A stretch of DNA of 64,000 nucleotides from positions 434,001-498,000 of the forward strand of contig NZ_JAQTHW010000002.1 of NCBI RefSeq assembly GCF_029433395.1, given 5' to 3'. Positions 27,127 to 35,899 of this stretch are shown in pieces. The notes under the pieces are model-generated. The model was not told the DNA's origin and ran no database searches. It saw only the letters and a program-made list of their open reading frames with translations. Position 1 is the first letter of the stretch, and the number at the start of each line of letters is the position of its first letter. The stretch comes from Bifidobacterium sp. ESL0763. GTDB taxonomy: Bacteria > Actinomycetota > Actinomycetes > Actinomycetales > Bifidobacteriaceae. A program made the translations under genes and the position numbers.

Positions 27127-27750
27127 ATGGCTGGCAAGGCATTGATCATCGTGGATGTGCAACCGACGTTCTGCGAAGGCGGCGAGTTGGGAGTCGAGGG
27201 AGGAACGGCGGTGGCCGAACGCATCGCGAAATACGTAGGCGCGCACCGCGCCGACTACGTCTACATCGCCACCACGCAGGACTGGCACATCGAGCCGGGC
27301 TCGCACTTCTCCGAGCATCCCGATTTCGTCGACTCATGGCCCAGGCACGGCGTGGCGGGCACCCCGAACGCCGAGCTAATGCCGCAGATCGCCGCCCTTG
27401 GCGTCGTCCACCACTTCAAGAAGGGGCAGTACGCCTCGGCGTATTCGGGCTTCGAGGGCATCGAGGACAACACCGACCGCGTGCAGACGCGCGACGAGTT
27501 CGCCACGATGCAGAAGGACGGCAAAACGTTGGCGCAGGGGCTCAAGGACGCCGGCGTCGACCATGTCGATGTGGTCGGCCTGGCGGAATCACACTGCGTC
27601 AAGGAGACCGCGCTCGACGCCAAGAAGCTGGGCTACGGGGTCACGGTCTTCGAGGACATGACCGAACCGGTCAGCGCCGAACAGGGTGTGAGCGCCCGCA
27701 AACAGATGAAAGATGCCGGCGTGCGGCTGGCCAACGGCCTCGAAGGCTGA
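27127..27750 (+). CDS. pncA: Nicotinamidase / pyrazinamidase
   Basis: Deamidates nicotinamide to nicotinate for NAD salvage. The 207-residue isochorismatase-fold protein shows the catalytic triad and metal site: Asp10 in LIIVDVQPTFCEGG, the metal-binding DWHIEPGSHFSEHP, the Lys in HHFKKGQY, and nucleophile Cys in GLAESHCVKETALDA. Start MAGKALIIVDVQ has AAGAGGAGC upstream. It stands between the toxin–antitoxin operon and recQ in the same direction. Confidence 0.93.
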   Translation: MAGKALIIVDVQPTFCEGGELGVEGGTAVAERIAKYVGAHRADYVYIATTQDWHIEPGSHFSEHPDFVDSWPRHGVAGTPNAELMPQIAALGVVHHFKKGQYASAYSGFEGIEDNTDRVQTRDEFATMQKDGKTLAQGLKDAGVDHVDVVGLAESHCVKETALDAKKLGYGVTVFEDMTEPVSAEQGVSARKQMKDAGVRLANGLEG

Positions 27751-27858
27751 GAACCGTTGGGCGCGGTCTCTTCGGAGCCGGCCGACGGCATACATGCGAG
27801 GCGGGGGATGCGTCCCGCGCAGGCAAATGAACGACATGCGAAAACGGAGTGGTGAACG

Positions 27859-30057
27859 ATGAACGAGGACGACTACCTGGATGATGATGGGCTCTTCGCC
27901 ATTCCCGAAGACGATGGTGGCTGGCCTGGCGCCGACGCGGACCAATCCGAGGAGGACGAGGCCTGGCAGCTGCATCTGCGTGACCTACGCGAGGGCTCCG
28001 CCTCCGCCGCCGGGCCGGCATCGTCGGCCGCCGCGGCTCAACCGGCGCCGTCCGTCGCCGCACCCGTCTTCGCCCAAGGTGACGCGCTCGCGGCGCTGAA
28101 GCAGTACTTCGGCTATGACTCGTTCCGCGCCGGCCAGCAGGACCTCGTCGACGCCATCCTCGCCGGCCACGACGTGCTGGGCGTCATGCCCACCGGCGCC
28201 GGCAAATCGATCTGCTACCAGGTGCCGGCCACCATGCTGCCGGGCCTGACCATCGTCATCTCGCCGCTGATCTCGCTGATGCGCGACCAGGTCGACGCGC
28301 TGAACGACACCGGCATCGCCGCCGCGTTCGTCAACACCACACAAAGCGCCGACGAGCAGGGCATGGTCCTGGCCCAGGCCGCCCGCGGCGATGTGCGGAT
28401 GCTCTACGTGGCCCCCGAACGGCTGGAGACCTCGCGGTTCCGCACCTTCGCCTCGCGCGTCAACATCTCGCTGGTCACCGTCGACGAGGCGCACTGCGTC
28501 TCCCAATGGGGGCAGGATTTCCGCTCCTCCTACCTCGGCATCGGCGAGTTCATCGCCTCGCTGCCCCAGCGTCCGACCCTTGCCGCGTTCACCGCCACCG
28601 CCACCGAGAAGGTGCGCCGAGATATCGTCAGGCTGCTGGGCCTGCGCCGCCCCAAGATCACCGTCACCGGCTTCGACCGGCCGAACCTCTATTTCGACAT
28701 CATCAACATGCCGACCAAACGCAAGAACGCCTGGATCGCCGACTACGCCGCCGGCCACGCCGACGAATCCGGCATCGTCTACTGCGCCACGCGCAAGGAG
28801 ACCGAGGCGCTCGCCGACGCGCTCAACCGGCGGGGCGTCAAGGCCGTCGCCTACCACGGCGGCATGTCGGCCGAGGTGCGCAACAAGGCCCAGCGCGACT
28901 TCGTAACCGACACGGTGCCGGTCGTGGTGGCCACCAACGCCTTCGGCATGGGCATCGACAAATCCAACGTGCGCTACGTCATCCACCACAACATGCCGGA
29001 GAGCATCGAGGCCTACTACCAGGAGGCCGGGCGCGCCGGAAGAGACGGCGAGCCGAGCCGGTGCACGCTGCTGTGGAACGAGTCCGACATCGTCACCCGC
29101 CGCAGGCTGCTCGACATGGATTCCGACAACGAGCGGCTCAGCCCCGAGCAACAGGAGGTCGTGCGCGCCAGCCACCGCCGCCTGCTCAACGCCATGATCG
29201 GCTACTGCCGCACCACCGAGTGCCTGCACCGCTACATGACCCGGTATTTCGCCGATCCCAACGGCGTGGAGACCGCGGCCGCGGCAGGGGAGTCCGGCAA
29301 CGGCGGCATGACGGACGGAACCGCCGGCAACGCTCAGGGGCGCGATAAGCCGGAAGCCGAGAAGTGCGGCAACTGTGCGAACTGCGAAAGCACCTTCTCC
29401 ACCATCGACGTCACCGACACGGCCCGTGCCATAAGCCGATGCGTCCACGACCTCAACCAGAGCTTCGGCATGGGCAAGATCGTCGCCGTGCTGCGCGGAT
29501 CCAAGGCCCAGGACCTCATCAGCCGCCGCCTGGACCAGGTGCCCAGCTACGGCGCGCTGCACGAGGTGCCCGACGCCCGCATACGCGACGTGCTCAACCA
29601 GATGGCCACCGACCGCTATCTGTCCATCTCCGAAGGCCGTCTGCCGATCGTGCGTTTCGGCGCCCGCGCCGCCGAGACCGCGCAGGCCGACTTCCACTAT
29701 GAGATCAAGCGCATCGAGCGCCGCCGTTCGTCCGCCGCGTCGTCCTCCGGTGCCGCGTTCGGTTCGTACGATGCCGATGCCGCGGGCGCTTCAGGCACCT
29801 CGGGTTCGGCGGCCTATGGCGACTATGAGCCGAGCGAGGAGGACGAGGCCCTCTTCCAGAAGTTCCGCGAGTTGCGGCGCGACATCGCCCGCGAGATCGG
29901 CAAGCCGCCCTACATCGTCTTCTCCGACAAGACCCTGCGCGACATGGCCCGCATCAAGCCGGTCACCGACGCCCAGTTCCTGGCGGTCAACGGCGTCGGC
30001 GAGAACAAGCTGCACCTCTACGGCCCCCGTTTCATGGACGTGGTCCGCTCGGACTAG
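27859..30057 (+). CDS. recQ: ATP-dependent DNA helicase RecQ
   Basis: 3'-to-5' DNA helicase in recombination and fork repair, 732 residues. Domains in order: an acidic N-terminal 70 residues, the helicase core with Walker A MPTGAGKSICYQVPA, DEAH box VDEAHCVSQWGQDFR, FTATATEKVRRDI, motif VI YYQEAGRAGRDGEPSRC; then the RecQ zinc-binding region (GYCRTTECLHRY, later EKCGNCANCES, interrupted by a Gly-rich insertion), winged helix, and a C-terminal HRDC domain (FSDKTLRDMARIKPVTDAQFLAVNGVGENKLHLYG, given here as consecutive short parts). A low-complexity Ser/Ala/Gly linker separates the last two. Confidence 0.95.
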   Translation: MNEDDYLDDDGLFAIPEDDGGWPGADADQSEEDEAWQLHLRDLREGSASAAGPASSAAAAQPAPSVAAPVFAQGDALAALKQYFGYDSFRAGQQDLVDAILAGHDVLGVMPTGAGKSICYQVPATMLPGLTIVISPLISLMRDQVDALNDTGIAAAFVNTTQSADEQGMVLAQAARGDVRMLYVAPERLETSRFRTFASRVNISLVTVDEAHCVSQWGQDFRSSYLGIGEFIASLPQRPTLAAFTATATEKVRRDIVRLLGLRRPKITVTGFDRPNLYFDIINMPTKRKNAWIADYAAGHADESGIVYCATRKETEALADALNRRGVKAVAYHGGMSAEVRNKAQRDFVTDTVPVVVATNAFGMGIDKSNVRYVIHHNMPESIEAYYQEAGRAGRDGEPSRCTLLWNESDIVTRRRLLDMDSDNERLSPEQQEVVRASHRRLLNAMIGYCRTTECLHRYMTRYFADPNGVETAAAAGESGNGGMTDGTAGNAQGRDKPEAEKCGNCANCESTFSTIDVTDTARAISRCVHDLNQSFGMGKIVAVLRGSKAQDLISRRLDQVPSYGALHEVPDARIRDVLNQMATDRYLSISEGRLPIVRFGARAAETAQADFHYEIKRIERRRSSAASSSGAAFGSYDADAAGASGTSGSAAYGDYEPSEEDEALFQKFRELRRDIAREIGKPPYIVFSDKTLRDMARIKPVTDAQFLAVNGVGENKLHLYGPRFMDVVRSD

Positions 30058-30122
30058 CCGCCGGCTGAGGCCGCCGATTCAGGTTGTGGACGGCGCGCGC
30101 CTGCCTATCCCAATGGCGTGCT

Positions 30123-30325
30123 AGGGTGACAACCACAAGCAGCGATCCGCCATCAACGGGGAGCTTTCGGAAGAACGGTAGTGGCCTGAAATAAGGTCGC
30201 AAGCCCAGTAGAACCGACGGGATGGGCCCGACACAGCCCGACTCAAGCGGTCGTTTCCGCAGCATCCATGAGGTGCCTGCCAGGGGCGACAAGCGAGGTG
30301 GTACCGCGGTGCCGGGGCGCGTCAA
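30123..30325 (+). promoter_or_regulatory. T-box riboswitch (isoleucine) in the ileS leader
   Basis: The leader contains the T-box core AGGTGGTACCGCGG at 30296–30309; its TGGT pairs with the acceptor end of uncharged tRNA. Upstream, 30145–30180 (with CATCAAC, GGAGCTTTC and GGAAGAACGG) resembles the ultrashort stem I of actinobacterial T-boxes. ATC at 30152–30154 is a plausible isoleucine specifier. In this class, regulation is usually at translation: uncharged tRNA-Ile frees the ribosome site of ileS. Confidence 0.85.
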
Positions 30326-30387
30326 CGATGCGTCGCCAACATCGTCCTCGTGGTAGTAACGATGACCTGCCAAGCGAGGAGACAACG

Positions 30388-33300
30388 GTGAGCGAATCCA
30401 CCAATGCACATGTGTACCCCAAGGCGTCCCTAGGTGCGGAAAGCGCGCACGTCGCGCCCAACCCGAGCTTCCCCAAGATGGAGGAGTCGGTGCTCGACTA
30501 CTGGGACAAGGACGACACCTTCGAGAAATCAGTCGAGCGCAACCCCAGCGGCGACCACAGCGACAACGAGTTCGTCTTCTTCGACGGCCCGCCCTTCGCC
30601 AACGGCCTGCCGCACTACGGACACCTCCTGACCGGCTACGCCAAGGACGTCATTCCGCGCTACCAGACCATGAAGGGCCGCAAGGTCAACCGCGTCTTCG
30701 GCTGGGACACCCACGGCCTGCCCGCCGAGCTCGAGGCGCAGAAGGAACTGGGCATCGAGTCCGTCGACCAGATCGAGCAGATGGGCATCGAGAAGTTCAA
30801 CGACGCCTGCCGCACCTCCGTACTGAAATACACCAACGAGTGGAAGGACTACGTCCACCGCCAGGCCCGCTGGGTCGACTTCGAGCACGGCTACAAGACC
30901 CTCGACACCACCTATATGGAGTCGGTGATGTGGGCCTTCAAGACCCTCTACGACAAGGGCCTGGCCTACAAGGGCTACCGCGTGCTACCCTACTGCCCCA
31001 AGGACCGCACCCCGCTTTCCGCGCACGAGCTGCGCATGGACTCCGACGTCTACCAGGACCGCCAGGACACCACCGTCTCCGTCGCCGTCAGGATGCGCGA
31101 CGAGGACGACGCCTACGCCGTCTTCTGGACCACGACGCCCTGGACCACCCCCACCAACTTCCTGATCGTGGTCGGCAATGACATCGATTACGTCGAGGTC
31201 AGGCCCACCGAAGGCAAGTTCGCCGGCAAGAAGTTCTACCTCGGCAAGCCGCTGCTCGGCTCCTATGCCAAGGAACTCGGCGAGAACTACGAGGTCGTCC
31301 GCGAGCTCAAGGGCAAGGAACTGGTCGGCCGCCGCTACTGGCCGGTCTTCCCGTACTTCGCCGGTGACGAGGCCGAGAGCGAGGGCCATGTGCCCGGCCC
31401 GAACGCCTACCAGATTCTCGCCGCCGACTACGTCGACACCGTCGAGGGCACCGGCCTGGTCCACCAGGCTCCCTATGGCGAGGACGATATGAACACGTTG
31501 AACGCCGCCGGTGTCAACTCCATCGATGTGCTCGACGCCAGCTGCACCTTCACCTCCGCCTGCCCGGACTATGAGGGCATGTACGTCTTCGACGCGAACC
31601 TGCCGATCCTGCGCAACCTGCGCGCCGGCGACGGCCCGCTCGCCCGCGTCCCCGAGGAGCGCCGCGCCCTGCTCTTCCAGGAGAAGAGCTACGTGCACTC
31701 CTACCCGCACTGCTGGCGCTGTGGCACCCCGCTGATCTACAAGCCGGTCTCCTCGTGGTTCGTCTCCGTGACCAAGGTGAAGGACCGCCTGCTGGAGAAC
31801 AACCAGAAGGTCAACTGGATCCCCGAGAACGTCAAGGACGGCCAGTTCGGCAAGTGGCTGCAGAACGCCCGCGACTGGTCTATCTCGCGCAACCGCTTCT
31901 GGGGCTCGCCGATTCCCGTCTGGGTCTCGGACGACCCGAAGTACCCGCGCGTCGACGTCTACGGTTCGCTCGATGAGCTCAAGGCCGACTTCGGCGACTA
32001 CCCGCGTGACGGCGAGGGCAAGGTCAACATGCACCGGCCCTACATCGACAACCTGACGCGCGTCAACCCCGACGACCCGACCGGCAAGTCGCATATGCAC
32101 CGCATCTCCGACGTGCTCGACTGCTGGTTCGAGTCCGGCTCGATGCCCTTCGCGCAGTTCCATTACCCCTTCGAGAACAAGGAGTACTTCGAGCAGCACT
32201 TCCCGGCCGACTACGTCGTGGAGTACATCGGCCAGACCCGCGGCTGGTTCTACGTCCAGCATGTGCTGGCGACGGCCCTCTTCGACCGCCCGGCCTTCAA
32301 GAACGTCATCTGCCACGGCATCGTGCTCGGCGACGACGGACAGAAGATGAGCAAGCACCTGCGCAATTACCCGGACGTCAACGGCGTGTTCAACGACTAC
32401 GGCTCCGACGCGATGCGCTGGTTCCTCATGTCCTCGCCGATCCTGCGCGGCGGCAACCTCATCGTCACCGCCGACGGCATCCGCGACACCGTGCGCCAGG
32501 TGTTGCTGCCGGTGTGGAGCTCGTACTACTTCTTCACGCTCTACGCCAACGCGGCCAACGGCGGCAAGGGTTACGACGCCCGCGCGCTCAAGCCCGAAGA
32601 GGTGGCCGGCCTGCCCAACATGGACCGCTATCTGCTGGCCCGCACCCGCCGCCTGGTGGTCTCGGTGGAGCACGCGCTCGACACCTTCGCCATCTCCGAG
32701 GCCTGCGCCGACGTGCAGGACTTCATCGACATGCTCACCAACTGGTACATCCGCAACAACCGCGAACGCTTCTGGAACGAGGACGGGAGCGCCTTCAACA
32801 CCCTCTACACCGTGCTCGAGGTGCTCATGCGCGTCATGGCGCCGCTCGCCCCGATGGAGGCCGAGTCGATCTGGCGCGGCCTGATCGGCGGGGAATCGGT
32901 ACATCTTGCCGAGTGGCCGTTCGTCACCGTCTCCGACGAGGAATCGCACGATGTCGGCGCGAACGCCGAGTCCGCCAGCGAGCTCAACGCCGGCAAGGCG
33001 ACCGAACTGGGCCGCGTGCTGGTCGACGAGCCGGCGCTGGTCGAGGCCATGGAGCAGGTGCGCGAGGTCGTCTCCGGCACGCTCTCGCTGCGCAAGTCCT
33101 GCCAGATCCGCGTGCGCCAGCCCCTGGCCAAGCTCACCGTGCTGGTCGACGACCCCGACGGCGTCGCCGATTACGACGACATCCTCAAGACCGAGCTCAA
33201 CGTCAAGACCGTGGAGTTCTCCACCATCGCCGACGCCGGCAAGCACGGTCTGAAGATCGTGCACGACCTCAAGGTCAACGCCCGCAAGGCCGGCCCGAGG

Positions 33301-33768
33301 CTGGGCAAGCAGGTGCAGTTCGCCATCAAGGCCTCCAAGTCCGGGGCCTGGCATGTCGACGAGTCTGGCGCGCCCGTGGTCGAGACGCCGAACGGCGACC
33401 TCGCGCTGGTCGAGGGCGAGTACACGCTGGTCAACCAGGTCGAGGAGGTCGAGGCCAAGGACCGCGCCAACGACGTCTCCGCCTCGCTTCCCGGTGGCGG
33501 CTTCGTCATCCTCGATACCGAGCTCAACGATGACCTGATCGCCGAAGGCTACGCCCGCGACGCCATCCGCGCCGTGCAGGACGCCCGCAAGGCCGCCGAC
33601 CTCGACATCGCCGACCGCATCAGCCTGAAGCTCGATGTGCCGGCCGCCGATGCGCCCAAGGCCGAGCAGTTCCGCGACCTGATCGCCCACGAGACGCTCG
33701 CCACCTCGCTCGAGATCAGCGCCGACGCCTCTGCCGACGAGCTGAAGGTCACGGTGGCCAAGGTCTGA
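30388..33768 (+). CDS. ileS: Isoleucyl-tRNA synthetase, type 2 (eukaryote-like)
   Basis: Charges tRNA-Ile. Begins at GTG (30388) behind GCGAGGAG, downstream of the T-box, giving 1126 residues. The HIGH-type motif is PFANGLPHYGHLLTG and the KMSKS-type motif DGQKMSKHLRNYPD; both match the longer, eukaryote-like IleS2 group rather than IleS1. The editing domain lies about 200–400, the zinc-like HCWRCGTPL at about 450 and an anticodon-binding C-terminal region follows. IleS2 enzymes are known to confer natural mupirocin tolerance, a recognised bifidobacterial trait. Earlier in-frame ATG codons lie within the riboswitch and are rejected. Confidence 0.96.
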   Translation: MSESTNAHVYPKASLGAESAHVAPNPSFPKMEESVLDYWDKDDTFEKSVERNPSGDHSDNEFVFFDGPPFANGLPHYGHLLTGYAKDVIPRYQTMKGRKVNRVFGWDTHGLPAELEAQKELGIESVDQIEQMGIEKFNDACRTSVLKYTNEWKDYVHRQARWVDFEHGYKTLDTTYMESVMWAFKTLYDKGLAYKGYRVLPYCPKDRTPLSAHELRMDSDVYQDRQDTTVSVAVRMRDEDDAYAVFWTTTPWTTPTNFLIVVGNDIDYVEVRPTEGKFAGKKFYLGKPLLGSYAKELGENYEVVRELKGKELVGRRYWPVFPYFAGDEAESEGHVPGPNAYQILAADYVDTVEGTGLVHQAPYGEDDMNTLNAAGVNSIDVLDASCTFTSACPDYEGMYVFDANLPILRNLRAGDGPLARVPEERRALLFQEKSYVHSYPHCWRCGTPLIYKPVSSWFVSVTKVKDRLLENNQKVNWIPENVKDGQFGKWLQNARDWSISRNRFWGSPIPVWVSDDPKYPRVDVYGSLDELKADFGDYPRDGEGKVNMHRPYIDNLTRVNPDDPTGKSHMHRISDVLDCWFESGSMPFAQFHYPFENKEYFEQHFPADYVVEYIGQTRGWFYVQHVLATALFDRPAFKNVICHGIVLGDDGQKMSKHLRNYPDVNGVFNDYGSDAMRWFLMSSPILRGGNLIVTADGIRDTVRQVLLPVWSSYYFFTLYANAANGGKGYDARALKPEEVAGLPNMDRYLLARTRRLVVSVEHALDTFAISEACADVQDFIDMLTNWYIRNNRERFWNEDGSAFNTLYTVLEVLMRVMAPLAPMEAESIWRGLIGGESVHLAEWPFVTVSDEESHDVGANAESASELNAGKATELGRVLVDEPALVEAMEQVREVVSGTLSLRKSCQIRVRQPLAKLTVLVDDPDGVADYDDILKTELNVKTVEFSTIADAGKHGLKIVHDLKVNARKAGPRLGKQVQFAIKASKSGAWHVDESGAPVVETPNGDLALVEGEYTLVNQVEEVEAKDRANDVSASLPGGGFVILDTELNDDLIAEGYARDAIRAVQDARKAADLDIADRISLKLDVPAADAPKAEQFRDLIAHETLATSLEISADASADELKVTVAKV

Positions 33769-33800
33769 GCGGGGCGCAAGGACACCGCTAGCTGAGCGAC

Positions 33801-33840
33801 CAACGGCCGCACGAATCCTCAAGGGTCCGTGCGGTCGTTG
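33801..33840 (+). terminator. Hairpin after ileS
   Basis: Arms CAACGGCCGCAC (33801–33812) and GTGCGGTCGTTG (33829–33840) form a 12-bp stem with one G·U pair, 32 bases after the ileS stop, followed by CCTTTGCCGTTG. Probable terminator. Confidence 0.65.
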
Positions 33841-34037
33841 CCTTTGCCGTTGCTATTGCCGTCGACTTTGTCATGGACCGATAGGAGATTGCGCGTTCGT
33901 GCGAAGCCGGCCGGCGGCTCGGAACATGCCGCTTGACCGTCTGTCGCCCGTCATTCCGGGGGACTCGCCGTGGAACCCAAACCTCGAAATATCGGTTATA
34001 CTATTTAAGTGGTTGAAGCTAATACTTCAATGACGTT

Positions 34038-34111
34038 GCGCCCGTAGCCCAATGGATTAGAGCAGCTGACTACGGATCAGCAGGTTACAGGTTCGAATCC
34101 TGCCGGGCGCA
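34038..34111 (+). tRNA. tRNA-Arg (anticodon ACG)
   Basis: A 74-base cloverleaf. Acceptor GCGCCCG pairs with CGGGCGC, discriminator A. The D arm contains AGCCCAATGGATTAGAGC. Anticodon stem GCTGA/TCAGC encloses loop CTACGGA with anticodon ACG. The T arm is CAGGTTCGAATCCTG. CCA is not encoded. A T-rich stretch (CTTTCTTTCTTTTTT) follows and should terminate transcription. Confidence 0.97.
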
Positions 34112-34411
34112 CTTTCTTTCTTTTTTATCTTTTATTTATTTGATTTCCAGCAGTACTGATTTATGTCATTGCTGTCCGTGATTTCCCAAGACCTATGTGC
34201 TGCCATTTGTGTTGTGTCGGCGGATTCCCTCGGTCTCTTCGGCTATAGCCCGCTGTGACCCTTATAATCAGTCCCTTTCAGATACGACGACAGCCGCCGC
34301 TCCGATGTCAATGAATTCGGAAGCGACGGCTGCCAGGCTATGCGAGAGTAGACGAGCATGTGCGAAAAGTTCGCAGTCGCAGCCATGCTCGAGCGAAAGC
34401 CCTGATCCCGA
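34112..34411. other. Intergenic region after tRNA-Arg(ACG)
   Basis: About 300 bases without a gene. It starts with the T-rich terminator of the tRNA. At 34291–34332 an imperfect inverted repeat (CAGCCGCCGCTCCGA against TCGGAAGCGACGGCTG) probably terminates the dsbA-like gene that reads towards it from the right. Nothing else is recognised. Confidence 0.5.
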
Positions 34412-35428
34412 TCAGAGGAACTTCTTCGCGATGGGCAGCGCCTTGTGGTAGTGGCCGATGGACGGCATCACCGTCTTGTCGCCGACCTGGCTCTCCTTGA
34501 GCCCCAGCGACTGGATGAGCGTGGGCGCGACGTCCTGGAGCGTGTGCAGCCTGCGGTAGCGCCACATCGTGCCGTTGATGCAGATGGTCGGCGTCGAGAA
34601 GCGGTGCTCGCCACGGATGTCGACGAAGAGCTCCTTGCGCTGGATGGTGTAGTCGTTGGCCTTCTGCGCGAAGTCCTTGTAGGTGCCGTCGGTGGCGTGC
34701 GTGGCCACGTCCCGGCTCACGCCCGCCTTGAGGGCCTGGGCGACGATCTGCTGGTCGCTGACGTCCCTGCCGTTCTCGCGGCTCGGCTGGTAGTTCTTCT
34801 CGAAGAGCGCTGAGGCGAAGTCGAGTGCCTTGCCGGGCTCGTGCGCGGCGACGTAGGTGAAGGCGCTGGCCGCACGCACCGAATAATGGTGCTTCGAGTT
34901 GTGGTCGAGGAAGGTGAGAGGATGGATGTAGAGGTTGATCTGCCCGGCCGACTGCAGCTTCTTCAGCGTCGGCGCGATCTTCTGGTCGAGGTTGGCGCAG
35001 TTGGGGCACAGGAAGTCGACGTAGAGGTCGACGTCGGGTGCCTGGGCGTTGTAGGCCTTGGTCGTGAACGCCGGCACGCCGCCCTGCTTGGTGGTCCGCG
35101 CGGGCTTCGTGGCCAGGGATTGCAGCTGATCGTAGGAATGCTTGAGGCCATGCTGCTTGTTCCAGTAGCCGTACCCCGCGGCGAGCACGATCACGACCAC
35201 CAGAATCGCGGCGATGATGGCGAAGATTGCCTTGATGAGCTTGGAGGAGGTCTGCCGGGGGAGCGCTGCGGCCTGTGGTACTGACGGAGCGCCGCTGGCC
35301 GGCTGTCCGCCGTTCGCCGCTGCCTCGCCCTTGCCTGCAGCGGCCTCGACAATGTCGATGGAGGAGTCGTCGGTTTCGTTTGCCTTCGGGGCCTCGTTCG
35401 TCGGGTTGGAATCGTTTGTGCTGCCCAT
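34412..35428 (-). CDS. Membrane-anchored DsbA-like thioredoxin-fold protein
   Basis: Probable extracytoplasmic thiol oxidoreductase, 338 residues. About 65 disordered N-terminal residues, then one helix (LIKAIFAIIAAILVVVIVLAAGYGYW), then a DsbA/Thioredoxin_4 domain with active-site CxxC in YVDFLCPNCANLDQK and a later cis-Pro region (HRFSTPTICINGTMWRY). It would act on exported proteins at the outer face of the membrane. The start at 35428 is chosen for AGAAGG four to five bases upstream; ATG at 35446 is an alternative. The redox partner (DsbB or VKOR type) is not in the window. Confidence 0.85.
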   Translation of the reverse strand: MGSTNDSNPTNEAPKANETDDSSIDIVEAAAGKGEAAANGGQPASGAPSVPQAAALPRQTSSKLIKAIFAIIAAILVVVIVLAAGYGYWNKQHGLKHSYDQLQSLATKPARTTKQGGVPAFTTKAYNAQAPDVDLYVDFLCPNCANLDQKIAPTLKKLQSAGQINLYIHPLTFLDHNSKHHYSVRAASAFTYVAAHEPGKALDFASALFEKNYQPSRENGRDVSDQQIVAQALKAGVSRDVATHATDGTYKDFAQKANDYTIQRKELFVDIRGEHRFSTPTICINGTMWRYRRLHTLQDVAPTLIQSLGLKESQVGDKTVMPSIGHYHKALPIAKKFL

Positions 35429-35899
35429 TTCGCCTTCTCGTGTCATGTTGCGACAGTCTCTCGTCGCTCATCCAGCATCATTTGGACATGATGCTAGTTT
35501 TCAGCGTACTACGTAACCGGGGGTGTTGACAACGTCAAGGCCATAATCTTGTTATGACATTCACGTTGACGTCAAGATAAACGTGAGGAAAGGCTGAAAA
35601 CGGGCGATGACGGTTTGACGGCCGTCCGCGATTTCTCATACTCGGGGATGATTGCCAGGGCCTGATCGTGCGTTTAGACTTGGGGTCGATACGAGAGGCG
35701 GCGCGAAGGTCGTCGTCGGAGTCCGGGAGTTTCGCCGGCTTCGTTCTCGGTGGGTCGCCGTCGCCTTTCGGTGTGCTGGTTCGCCGGAAAACGAACGGCA
35801 AGAAAAACGATATCAATCTGAATCGAATCATGAATGACAGATGAGCCGGCCGTGCTCGCAACGGCGGTCGGAAGGAAACGGAACGGAGGCGAAGTGGAT
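35429..35899. other. Divergent intergenic region with two TTGAC…GTCAA palindromes
   Basis: About 470 bases between the DsbA-like and TraX-like genes. TTGACAACGTCAA (35526–35538) and TTGACGTCAA (35566–35575) share half-sites and lie where promoters for the left gene are expected; they may be operators. TAGACT at 35675–35680 is a candidate -10 for the right gene. No gene is supported here. Confidence 0.4.

Noticed and set aside
30985..33822. Long minus-strand open frame opposite ileS
   Set aside because: Antisense shadow of a certain gene; same low-complexity composition, no ribosome site or motif.
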